The notes under the pieces: model-generated
Databases searched by the model: none
Told to the model about the DNA's origin: nothing
The model's input: only the letters and a program-made list of their open reading frames with translations
Program-made: the position numbers and the translations under genes
Shown: positions 30,983 through 37,824 of the stretch, in pieces
Layout: each line of letters opens with the position of its first letter
How positions within the stretch are numbered: position 1 is the stretch's first letter
Origin: Alphaproteobacteria bacterium
GTDB taxonomy: Bacteria; Pseudomonadota; Alphaproteobacteria; Reyranellales; Reyranellaceae
NCBI GenBank assembly: GCA_947474005.1
Contig: CANJHI010000033.1
Location: 1 to 37,824 of the forward strand
Length of the DNA: 37,824 bases
Direction: 5' to 3'

Positions 30983-31963
30983 ATGAAGCTGTTCGTCAAA
31001 GCCGCGTTCGCGGGCGCGCTGGTGTTGCTGTCGACCGGGGCGTTCGCCACCGGAGCATTTGCCCAAGCCTGGCCCAACAAGCCGATCAAGCTCGTGGCGC
31101 CCTATCCGCCCGGCGGGCAGACCGACGTGGTGTCGCGCTATTTCGCCGAGAAACTCTCGGGCGTTCTCGGGCAGCAAGTGATCGTCGACAACAAGGCCGG
31201 CGCCCAGGGCATGGTCGGCGCCGAAATCGTGAAGAATGCCGCGCCCGACGGCTACACGTTCGTCTACGTCAACTCGTCGATGATGTGCATCAACCCTTAC
31301 GTCTACAAGAAACTTCCCTATGACGGCTTCAAGGACTTCGTGCCGGTGACGCAGCACGGCCTGGCGCCACTTATGATGGTGGTGCCGCCGACACTCGGAC
31401 CGAAGTCCGTCAAGGAATTCGTCGTCTGGGCGAAGGAGCGCAAGGGCAAGGTCAACTTCGCTTCGTTCGGTACCGGCTCGTCCTCGCACATCTGGGGCGA
31501 GATGCTGAACCAGGCCGAGAAACTCGACATGACGCACGTGCCCTACAAGGGCGCGGGCCCGGCGATCCAGGATACCCTGGCGGGCCATATTCCGATGACC
31601 ATCCAGGACCTTGCCGCCGGTGGGCCGTCGATCATGGCCGGCAAACTGACGCCGCTTGCCATCACCTCAGCCCAGCGCTGGCCACGCCTGCCCGATGTCC
31701 CGACCTTCAAGGAAGCAGGCTACGATATTGCGCTCGCCGGTTGGAACGCCATCCTCGCGCCGGCCGGCACGCCGCCGGAGATCGTCGAACGCATGAGCAG
31801 CGAGATCCGGAAGCTGGTGCAGACGCCGGAAGGCAAAGAGCGCCTTCTCGACATGGGCCTGATCGCGACCGGCACGACACCGGCCGAGCTGACCGAGATC
31901 ATGAAGACCGGTTGCGCCGCCTGGGGTGACGCCGTGAAGCGCGCCGGCGTCGAACCCGAATAG
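30983..31963 (+). CDS. Bug-family tripartite tricarboxylate transporter receptor
   Basis: This 326-residue periplasmic receptor has a signal peptide MKLFVKAAFAGALVLLSTGA with probable cleavage after AFA (about residue 28). The family signature follows: WPNKPIKLVAPYPPGGQTDVVSR, then GQQVIVDNKAGAQGMVGAEIV, and the Bug motif APDGYTFVYV. Later HVPYKGAGPAIQDTLAGHI and VPTFKEAGYDIALAGWNAI are standard. It binds carboxylates or aromatic acids for a TctA/TctB carrier, which is not encoded nearby, as is common for solo Bug genes. The GGGAGG is seven bases before the ATG. It may supply the substrate for the neighbouring molybdenum hydroxylase, but this is only suggested by position. Confidence 0.92.
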   Translation: MKLFVKAAFAGALVLLSTGAFATGAFAQAWPNKPIKLVAPYPPGGQTDVVSRYFAEKLSGVLGQQVIVDNKAGAQGMVGAEIVKNAAPDGYTFVYVNSSMMCINPYVYKKLPYDGFKDFVPVTQHGLAPLMMVVPPTLGPKSVKEFVVWAKERKGKVNFASFGTGSSSHIWGEMLNQAEKLDMTHVPYKGAGPAIQDTLAGHIPMTIQDLAAGGPSIMAGKLTPLAITSAQRWPRLPDVPTFKEAGYDIALAGWNAILAPAGTPPEIVERMSSEIRKLVQTPEGKERLLDMGLIATGTTPAELTEIMKTGCAAWGDAVKRAGVEPE

Positions 31964-31964
31964 C

Positions 31965-32294
31965 CTAGTGCCGCGCGAGCTTGTCGAGTGCCGCCGCAAT
32001 CGCCTCGCGTGTCGCGGCGGGCTGCTCGGCGATGGCGTGGCCCAGCAAATCGAGCTGGCGGCGCAGCGTGTTCACCTGATCGACCAGATCGACCACGGTT
32101 TCCACCGACTCGTCATCGAAGCCCATCTCGTCGATGAGCTCCGCCAGCAGTCGGGCCCGGGCAACGTCGATCTGCTCAAAGCTCCAGGACTCCGCCGGGC
32201 CCAAGGGACGCAGCAGGCCGCGCGCCACCCAGCGTTCGACATGGACCGTGGTCAGGCGGCCGTGCAGGCGCAGCAGTTCGGCGAGGGTCGTCAC
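31965..32294 (-). CDS. cbpM: CbpM-type chaperone modulator
   Basis: This 109-residue protein has a MerR-like winged helix (LAELLRLHGRLTTVHVERWVARGLLRP) followed by a helical dimerisation region (LIDEMGFDDESVETVVDLVDQVNTLRRQLDLL). In E. coli CbpM binds the J domain of CbpA and blocks its stimulation of DnaK. The ATG overlaps the cbpA TGA (ATGA), so the two are made together. The N-terminus lacks a long lead found in some homologues. A single-base gap separates its stop from the convergent Bug gene stop. Confidence 0.85.
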   Translation of the reverse strand: MTTLAELLRLHGRLTTVHVERWVARGLLRPLGPAESWSFEQIDVARARLLAELIDEMGFDDESVETVVDLVDQVNTLRRQLDLLGHAIAEQPAATREAIAAALDKLARH

Positions 32295-33223
32295 GTGAAC
32301 TGCTCCATCTCCTTGCGCGGATCGTAGGCACGACCCGCCTCCCAGCTCTCGAGGAATTCCTTGAGCTTCTCGTCGGGTTGCTCGGGCAGCACGACCTTCA
32401 ATTTCACATACTGATCGCCGCGCTGGCCCGACTTGCGGTCGAGCAGGCCGCGGCCCTTGAGCCGGAGCGACGTGCCCGTGTTCGAACCCGCCGGCACGTT
32501 CAGCATCACCGGGCCACCGATCGTCGGCACCTTCACCTTGCCGCCAAGGGATGCTTCCGAGACCGTCACCGGCAACTCGACATGGATGTCGCTGTCGCGT
32601 GGCTGGAAGAAGGCGTGCGGGTCGACGTGGATCTCGACATAAGCGTCGCCCGCCGGCCGGCCCTGGCTGCCGGGCATGCCCTGCCCCTTCAGCCGCAACG
32701 TCTGGCCGTCCGTCGTGCCTTCGGGAACGTCGATATCGAGGGTCTTGCCGTCGGGCAGGGTGACCCTCTGCTTGCCGCCACGCGCGGCCACCAGGAATGG
32801 CACACGCAAGGAATAGGTGACCGGCATGCCGCCCATGTCGAAGCCGCCACCGCCGCCGCCATGGCCCCGGCGCTCGCCAAACATCTCGGAGAAGACACCG
32901 CCCATGTCGACGAACGACTCGTGAGCACTGGCCCGCTCGTACTTGCCACCGAAGCCGCCGGCGCCGGCCTGGTCGCGGTAGAAGCCGCGCGGCGGCATCT
33001 CCTGTCCCGTGCCATCGATCTCGCCCGCGTCGAAGCGACGCCGCTTCTCGGCATCCGAGAGCAGGTCGTTGGCCTGGCTGATCTCCTTGAACTTCGCCTC
33101 CGCGGCCTTGTCACCGGGATTGAGATCGGGATGGTGCTTTTTGGCGAGCTTACGGAACGCCTTGCGGATGTCGTCGTCCGAGGCGGTCCTTGGCAGGCCC
33201 AGGACAGTATAAGGATCGGTCAT
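32291..33223 (-). CDS. cbpA: DnaJ-like co-chaperone CbpA
   Basis: This 310-residue type II J-domain protein has a J domain with H-P-D (AKKHHPDLNPGDK, residues 27-39), a Gly-rich linker (about 85-130 including RRGHGGGGGG) and two C-terminal beta domains (VTLPDGKTLDIDVPEGTTDGQ, LRLKGQGMPGSQG, VELPVTVSEASLGGKVKVPT, LRLKGRGLLDRKSGQRGD). No zinc-finger cysteines are present, which separates it from DnaJ. It works with DnaK in protein folding and may bind curved DNA. It is coupled to cbpM by an ATGA overlap. Thirty bases separate it from the upstream GH2 gene stop. Confidence 0.92.
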   Translation of the reverse strand: MTDPYTVLGLPRTASDDDIRKAFRKLAKKHHPDLNPGDKAAEAKFKEISQANDLLSDAEKRRRFDAGEIDGTGQEMPPRGFYRDQAGAGGFGGKYERASAHESFVDMGGVFSEMFGERRGHGGGGGGFDMGGMPVTYSLRVPFLVAARGGKQRVTLPDGKTLDIDVPEGTTDGQTLRLKGQGMPGSQGRPAGDAYVEIHVDPHAFFQPRDSDIHVELPVTVSEASLGGKVKVPTIGGPVMLNVPAGSNTGTSLRLKGRGLLDRKSGQRGDQYVKLKVVLPEQPDEKLKEFLESWEAGRAYDPRKEMEQFT

Positions 33224-33253
33224 AGCCCTACAAATGTGGTGTGAATTGCGTTC

Positions 33254-35737
33254 TTACAAGACCTTGCCGTAACGGGCACCGTTGGCGCCGCTAGCGGAGA
33301 ATACTTCGCCTTCCGGCGCACCCACCGACGTGCCGATTACCAGCAGCCGCACGACCCGCTCCTCGCCCGGGGATAGGTAGAATCCCTCGTCCTCTGCCCG
33401 GTAGTGTGCATCTTCGATCTGTATGCACGGCGCAAGCCGCGTCGCGCGAAGGCGAAGCGCCCAGCCCACCCTGTCCTGGATCAGTTCGACCGAAAACCCT
33501 GGATCGACGTCGAGCGCGGCACGCCCCAGCGGAAAATGAACGGCGTCACTCAGCCGCACGCCAGTCGCGGCATCGTCCAGCCTCACGATCGTGGCATCGA
33601 GCGCCGCGGCGCCGAAGCGGTAGGCGTAGGTGATGTCGAAGAAAGAGCCGATCACTTCGGTGGAACCCAGCGTCCGGTTGCTGCGTGCCGGCAGATCGAC
33701 TTCGTGATCACGGCGCATCACCACGCGTTCGCCCTCCTGCAGGCAGAGCAAGGTGAGCGTCGCGCGCACCGCGGTGGCGGTGTCGTTGATGAGGTGAATG
33801 CCGAGGCCGTTCAACCCTTCATCGGTCAAGGCAACCTGCACGGGCCGGAACGCCCGCCGCAATCCATGCCAGGCGAGTTTCGGTGCGCCGGTGGAATCGA
33901 CGACACCCCAGCCAGCACCGGGCATGAAGTCCTTCAGCATCCATACGATTGCGCCTTGGCACGACGAGCCGGCGCGGCGCCATTCGGCGATGGTGGCTTC
34001 CATGACCTCCGCCGTGACCGCTCGAGAGAGACGAAGATAGTGCGCCGGATCATCGTGGCGGAGCTGAGCCGGATCGACGCCGTAGAGCAGGCGCAGATAG
34101 TGATCGCGAACATACTCGAAATCCCACGGGGCACCGTGGTCGCGCGGCACGGCGGCCTTCCACCGGTCGGGATCGGTCCAGGGCACGTCGGCGCCCCTGG
34201 CAGCCGGCACGTTGGCAAAGGCCAGGCATTCCGAGGCAAAGCGCACATCGGCGCGCCGGGCGTCCTCTAGAGGGCGCAGATAGGCGCCGACGCCGTAGTA
34301 GTGCGAGATGCCGCTATCCGCCGAGAACGGCACGTCGCCACCCATGGGCGATTGGGCAACATAGATCGCGTCGGCCCGCAGCTCGGCGGCCGCGCGCCGC
34401 AGGATGTCGTCCAGCAGCGGACTTTTCCACGATGACGGTGGGAGCCCGAACATGGCGGCCTGCTGCGCCACTTCGCTGCCGCCACAGACCACGGCGAGCG
34501 CGGGATGGCCCTGTGTACGGCGGAGGAACTGCGTCGCCTCGGCTTCGACGCTGGTCCGGAACGCAGCATCGGCAATGGGGTAATCCATGTTGGCGAACAT
34601 GAAATCGTGCCAGACGAGAATGCCGAGTTCGTCGCACAGCGCGAAGAAGTCGTCGCTCTCGTAGATCATGGTACCGCCGACCCGGATCATGTTCATGTGC
34701 GCGACACGCGCCTGTTCGAGCCACGGCAGCAGCCTGGCACGATCGCCCGCCAGGGAGACCAGATCGACAGCACTCCAGCAGGCCCCGCGCGCGAAGATCT
34801 TCTGGCCATTCACCTTGAGGCCAAAGCCCTTGCCGTCGTCGCCGCGATCGACTTCGAGTGACCGGAATCCCGTGCGGCCAAGATCGATCTCGGTATCTCC
34901 CAGCCGCACCCGTACCTGGTGCAGAGTGGGCACCCCGTGGGTATGAGGCCACCACTTGTCGACCCGCGGCAGACGCAGCGTGCCTTCGAGGCGGCGGTCG
35001 CCGATCCAGGTCAAGGAGCAACTTTCCTTACCTGTCGCGAGCACCGCCGCAGGTCGCGCCCCGTCGCAGTCGACCTCGAGCCTGACGGCCAGCAGCCCAT
35101 CGTCGCCATCGAGCGTGGCGTGCATTTCGATCGCTCGGACTTTTATCGAGCCGGCCTCCTCGATCATGTCGACCCCACGCCACGGCCCCACGGCGTGGAC
35201 CGGCGGCTGCCAGCCAGGCATATGGCCGAGCAGTGTCGTGCGCATCAGACGCAGGGTGTTGTCGTCCACGAGCCGGGTTCGCCAGCGCGCGCGTCCCATG
35301 CGTCGCCCCCGCCGGGCTTCCAATGCCACATCGAGAGACCGGAAGACGATCAGCAATTCGTTGCTACCTACGAGATCGACTTCAACCTCGTGCGTCAAAA
35401 ACATGTTGTCGCTGGCAAGGATGAGCGTCCCGTTCAGCCAGACTTCGGCCAATGTCGCGAGGCCCTGACACCGTAGCGTGCGCCGGCCATTGCCGGCGAA
35501 GCGGGTGCGATACCAGACATCCTGATCGTGCAGCGGCGCCGGCTGCTCGACGCTCCATCGTCCGGCATCGCGCAGAGCCTGAGCCGCAGTGCCGGGAACG
35601 ACGGCTGCGATCCAGTCGAGCGCCGATGACAGGTCGCCAGGGTCCTTCGCCGCACCCGGCACGGTGAGCGCGAGCCGCCAGCCCTCGTCGAGAGGAACGA
35701 CGCGACGCCCGGTGACGGACCGCAGCGTCGACATCAT
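33254..35737 (-). CDS. GH2-type glycosidase (beta-mannosidase-like), in the aaCP operon
   Basis: This 827-residue protein has the GH2 order. An N-terminal sugar-binding jelly roll comes first (WYRTRF, CQGLATLAEVWLNGTLILASDNMFL at about 90-114), then an immunoglobulin-like domain (to about 295) and a TIM barrel from KVNGQKIFARGACW. Catalytic candidates are E422 in VVCGGSEVAQQ, where beta-mannosidases read GNNE, and E503 in RFASECLAFANVP, matching the nucleophile SE motif. No signal peptide is present, so it acts in the cytosol. The start overlaps the DUF1839 stop (ATGA), making it the last gene of the operon. The substrate may be a glycoconjugate intermediate and not a polysaccharide. Confidence 0.85.
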   Translation of the reverse strand: MMSTLRSVTGRRVVPLDEGWRLALTVPGAAKDPGDLSSALDWIAAVVPGTAAQALRDAGRWSVEQPAPLHDQDVWYRTRFAGNGRRTLRCQGLATLAEVWLNGTLILASDNMFLTHEVEVDLVGSNELLIVFRSLDVALEARRGRRMGRARWRTRLVDDNTLRLMRTTLLGHMPGWQPPVHAVGPWRGVDMIEEAGSIKVRAIEMHATLDGDDGLLAVRLEVDCDGARPAAVLATGKESCSLTWIGDRRLEGTLRLPRVDKWWPHTHGVPTLHQVRVRLGDTEIDLGRTGFRSLEVDRGDDGKGFGLKVNGQKIFARGACWSAVDLVSLAGDRARLLPWLEQARVAHMNMIRVGGTMIYESDDFFALCDELGILVWHDFMFANMDYPIADAAFRTSVEAEATQFLRRTQGHPALAVVCGGSEVAQQAAMFGLPPSSWKSPLLDDILRRAAAELRADAIYVAQSPMGGDVPFSADSGISHYYGVGAYLRPLEDARRADVRFASECLAFANVPAARGADVPWTDPDRWKAAVPRDHGAPWDFEYVRDHYLRLLYGVDPAQLRHDDPAHYLRLSRAVTAEVMEATIAEWRRAGSSCQGAIVWMLKDFMPGAGWGVVDSTGAPKLAWHGLRRAFRPVQVALTDEGLNGLGIHLINDTATAVRATLTLLCLQEGERVVMRRDHEVDLPARSNRTLGSTEVIGSFFDITYAYRFGAAALDATIVRLDDAATGVRLSDAVHFPLGRAALDVDPGFSVELIQDRVGWALRLRATRLAPCIQIEDAHYRAEDEGFYLSPGEERVVRLLVIGTSVGAPEGEVFSASGANGARYGKVL

Positions 35738-36714
35738 GGGAATCGGGCGGCGAGCGTCGACATGATGAATGCGTAATCGGCTTCAATCGGGCCGAGCTTC
35801 ATGGCCGCGGCATCGAATTTCCGGCGATGGGCCATGCGCGCCAACAGAAACTGCAGGGTCTTGGCCGCCTCGGCGATGCGCCGGCTGGCAAGCGCCGCTT
35901 CAGCCAGCCCATCCTCGCCATGCGCGCCGAGCCAATGCAGGTACGTCCCCAGCATTTCGAAATTGGCACCGAGCTGACGCGGCAGATTGAAGGCGTATAG
36001 ATGGAAAAAGTCCGAATCGCGCGCCGCGAGCCGCTCGAAGTGCAGCGGCAGGGCAATCCGCCAATTGGTCACAGGATTGCTGGCAGGACGATGCTTCAGG
36101 TGAAGCCGCAAGAGATCGACCGAGGCCGCGACCAGCCCCTCACCGGCCAGCGCCTTGCCGTCGCGCTTGACGAACTCGACATAGGGAAATAGTGCGCCGG
36201 GCATCACGCGTGACCGGAACAGACCATCGTAATCCTCGCCCTCGAGCACATGATATCCGACGCTGTGAAAATAGCCGAGCCGCCGCGCCGCTGGATCGAG
36301 AGCGACGGCCGCCACGGTCGTTTTCACATGTTGTCGACGATAGGCGAGATCGACATCCGGAAGCCAGTGCGCATCGACCTCTATCAACACCGGTCGGCCG
36401 CGACCAAGCTGCTCCAGCGCATGTGTCTCGACACTGTCGTAGATCGCAAGTTCCTGAACAGCGAGGCCGAACAGCACCCGCAGGTCATCCAATGGAAACT
36501 TAAAGAAGGTGAAATGATCACCCTCGAAGTCCTGAAGCACGGCGAAGGACAGCGCCGCCTCGGCCGGATGTCCCAATGCCGGAAGAAGTTCCGCCCAGAG
36601 GTCGACGTAGCAATTTGTTTCCGTCCAGACGCGATCGCCCGCATGCAGCACCGGCCGCGTCCAGGTTGCCGGGTCGAGGCCGAACAGGTCGACGGCGCTA
36701 GAGGCCGAGGACAT
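35734..36714 (-). CDS. DUF1839 family protein
   Basis: This 326-residue cytosolic protein starts MSSASSAVDLFGLDPATW. The conserved front part contains DRVWTETNCYVDLWAELL and FEGDHFTFFKFPLDDLRVLFGL, and a later stretch reads GRPVLIEVDAHWLPD and YFHSVGYHVLEGEDYDGL. The Cys in ETNCYVD, the His in EVDAHWLPD and acidic neighbours recall a papain-like or NlpC-like Cys-His arrangement, which would fit transfer of an acyl or aminoacyl group. That is inference only. The family regularly accompanies amino acid:carrier-protein ligases. Here its start overlaps that gene by 17 bases and its stop overlaps the GH2 start. Confidence 0.85.
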   Translation of the reverse strand: MSSASSAVDLFGLDPATWTRPVLHAGDRVWTETNCYVDLWAELLPALGHPAEAALSFAVLQDFEGDHFTFFKFPLDDLRVLFGLAVQELAIYDSVETHALEQLGRGRPVLIEVDAHWLPDVDLAYRRQHVKTTVAAVALDPAARRLGYFHSVGYHVLEGEDYDGLFRSRVMPGALFPYVEFVKRDGKALAGEGLVAASVDLLRLHLKHRPASNPVTNWRIALPLHFERLAARDSDFFHLYAFNLPRQLGANFEMLGTYLHWLGAHGEDGLAEAALASRRIAEAAKTLQFLLARMAHRRKFDAAAMKLGPIEADYAFIMSTLAARFP

Positions 36715-37630
36715 CGCGAACGTCTCGCGGCCAGTCCTCGAAGGCAAAGCCATGATGCTTGAACAACGCCAGCGCGATGCGCTCGACCCCGAAGCCGACA
36801 CAGGCCGAGTGCGCGGGCTCGCCGGCCGCGGTCTCGATACTCCACGCGCGGCCGAACAGATCACGATGATAATTGAAGCTGACGCAGGCCGTCGGCGCTT
36901 CTTTCGAGGTGATCGGCACCAGGAGCTCGAACTTGAGATGCTCTTCGCGCTGTTGAGTTGCCAGCAACTTGCCCGCGCGCCCAAAGAAAGGATCGGTGGC
37001 AGCAGCAACCTCGCACGGCAGGCCGAATGACTCGACGAGAGCGCGACCGCGGCTCATCCAAAGCTCACGGAACGCGACTGTCTGCTCGTGGGTGCCGACA
37101 CGCACATGCTCGCGCTGACGGAACATCTGCATGCGCGCTGGATCGATCGAGGGCTCGTTCCGGAAGCAAAAGGCGTAGACGTCGACCAACGCGCCATCAT
37201 CCGACAAGCGGCCGCGCGCGGCCACGGTGGGATAGACGCCGTAGCAGGCGGCGGGCGTCAGGGCGACTTGCGTGCTCTCCTGTCCCACCGTCCTGTCGCC
37301 GTCCTTGTCGAGCATTTCAATAAGCGCGCGATGTTCGCGGTCGGAACCGAAGAAGCTGTAGACCGTCCCCGCTAGTTGCGGAAACTTCCTCGTATAGCCG
37401 CTCTTCTCGAGCTGCCATTTGCCGATGCCGGGCGGGAACCGGATGACTTCCGGCCGGTCGGGATCGCCGACCGTGCTGATCGCCGCATTGATTCGATCGA
37501 TCAGATGCTCGAATACACCGCTGCGGCCGTAAAGACCGTCGACGCCCAGGGAAATGAGCAGGCCACGGCGCAGCAGTTCGTCGCGGAACGCGCGGTGCAG
37601 ATCGGCCAGGGCGGTCTCGGCGGGCATCAT
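36698..37630 (-). CDS. amino acid:[carrier protein] ligase, SerRS-like
   Basis: This 310-residue class II aminoacyl-tRNA-synthetase homologue lacks the tRNA-binding arm of seryl-tRNA synthetase. Such enzymes (type member Bll0957 of Bradyrhizobium japonicum) activate glycine, alanine or another small amino acid and load it onto the phosphopantetheine of a carrier protein. The zinc site is visible as C129 (TPAACYGVYP), E174 (FRQREHVRVG) and C277 (SACVGFGVER). Motif 2 is FCFRNEPS with R157 and E159, and motif 3 is GFGVERIALALF. The ATG overlaps the upstream stop as ATGA. The carrier protein gene is not in the window and may lie beyond the right edge. Confidence 0.92.
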   Translation of the reverse strand: MMPAETALADLHRAFRDELLRRGLLISLGVDGLYGRSGVFEHLIDRINAAISTVGDPDRPEVIRFPPGIGKWQLEKSGYTRKFPQLAGTVYSFFGSDREHRALIEMLDKDGDRTVGQESTQVALTPAACYGVYPTVAARGRLSDDGALVDVYAFCFRNEPSIDPARMQMFRQREHVRVGTHEQTVAFRELWMSRGRALVESFGLPCEVAAATDPFFGRAGKLLATQQREEHLKFELLVPITSKEAPTACVSFNYHRDLFGRAWSIETAAGEPAHSACVGFGVERIALALFKHHGFAFEDWPRDVRDVLGL

Positions 37631-37824
37631 TCCAGTAACTCCGGATCCTCCCGCAGCGCCACCAAAAGCTGGGCGGTCTTGGCAAGGATGCGGTCATTAT
37701 TGACCATCAAAGCCGCCGAATGCGCATCACGAAGATGGCGGCCAAGACTGAAGGCCGTGTCGTTGCGATAGCCGGCCAGACCGCAGACCAGCATCGCCTG
37801 ATGGATGACCTGGACGGCAAGCTG
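37627..37824 (-). CDS. acyl-CoA dehydrogenase family protein, C-terminal part only
   Basis: The last 65 residues enter from the right edge and read in part VCGLAGYRNDTAFSLGRHLR, then DAHSAALMVNNDRILAKTAQ and end REDPELLE. The C-G-x-x-G-Y, R-x-x-R-D and NDR pattern is the C-terminal helical bundle of acyl-CoA dehydrogenases that act on carrier-protein-bound or CoA-bound substrates and occur in aaCP-ligase operons. Its TGA overlaps the ligase ATG. It probably oxidises the aminoacyl or acyl group on the carrier, which is inferred from context. Confidence 0.85.
   Translation of the reverse strand, partial: QLAVQVIHQAMLVCGLAGYRNDTAFSLGRHLRDAHSAALMVNNDRILAKTAQLLVALREDPELLE

Overview
The window is GC-rich, densely coded DNA from what looks like a soil- or water-dwelling alphaproteobacterium. 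The gene set supports this: a carboxylate-type COQ7, a Bug-type tricarboxylate receptor, CbpA/CbpM, an amino acid:carrier-protein ligase operon of the kind known from Bradyrhizobium and Agrobacterium, and many enoyl-CoA hydratase and MFS genes. A Rhodospirillales/Reyranella-like or Hyphomicrobiales genome fits. This is inferred from gene families, not from a marker gene. No rRNA, tRNA, CRISPR array or replication origin was recognised, and no gene-free stretch reaches 300 bases.

Left edge (1-545): three tightly packed minus-strand fragments of a phage-like or structural-type gene block end abruptly where a glutathione S-transferase lacking its first residues begins. From 0.5 to 5.1 kb there are housekeeping and redox genes (nitronate monooxygenase, DedA-type membrane protein, GFA protein, DsbB, COQ7, HNH nuclease), with a long perfect inverted repeat after the first of them. 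From 5.2 to 11.6 kb come a beta-lactamase-fold serine hydrolase, an MFS carrier, a hotdog thioesterase-like protein, a SelD fused to a pyridine-nucleotide oxidoreductase, a histone H1-like basic protein and an OsmC protein.

From 11.6 to 14.8 kb, all on the minus strand, an alpha/beta hydrolase leads into two tandem paralogous membrane proteins. The second is cut by an intact IS5-family element, and an RraA-like gene lies immediately beyond the element. From 14.9 to 20.1 kb there is a MarR-MFS pair with a palindromic operator, a VOC protein, an orphan LivM permease and two divergent enoyl-CoA hydratases. From 20.1 to 22.9 kb lie a large unrecognised His-rich protein whose ribosome binding site sits in a perfect hairpin, a fused ankyrin-associated/VOC protein and a GNAT acetyltransferase.

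From 22.9 to 25.8 kb a TetR regulator faces a cytochrome P450-quinone oxidoreductase operon across a perfect 18-bp operator. From 25.8 to 32 kb come tandem secreted 121-residue paralogues, a third enoyl-CoA hydratase, a threonine aldolase, an orphan molybdenum hydroxylase large subunit and a Bug receptor. From 32 kb to the right edge lie cbpA-cbpM and then the most interesting unit. This is a minus-strand operon in which every gene overlaps the next: acyl-CoA dehydrogenase (cut by the window edge), amino acid:[carrier protein] ligase, DUF1839 protein and a divergent GH2 glycosidase. The ligase family loads amino acids onto carrier proteins instead of tRNA, and the product of such operons is, as far as I know, not established.
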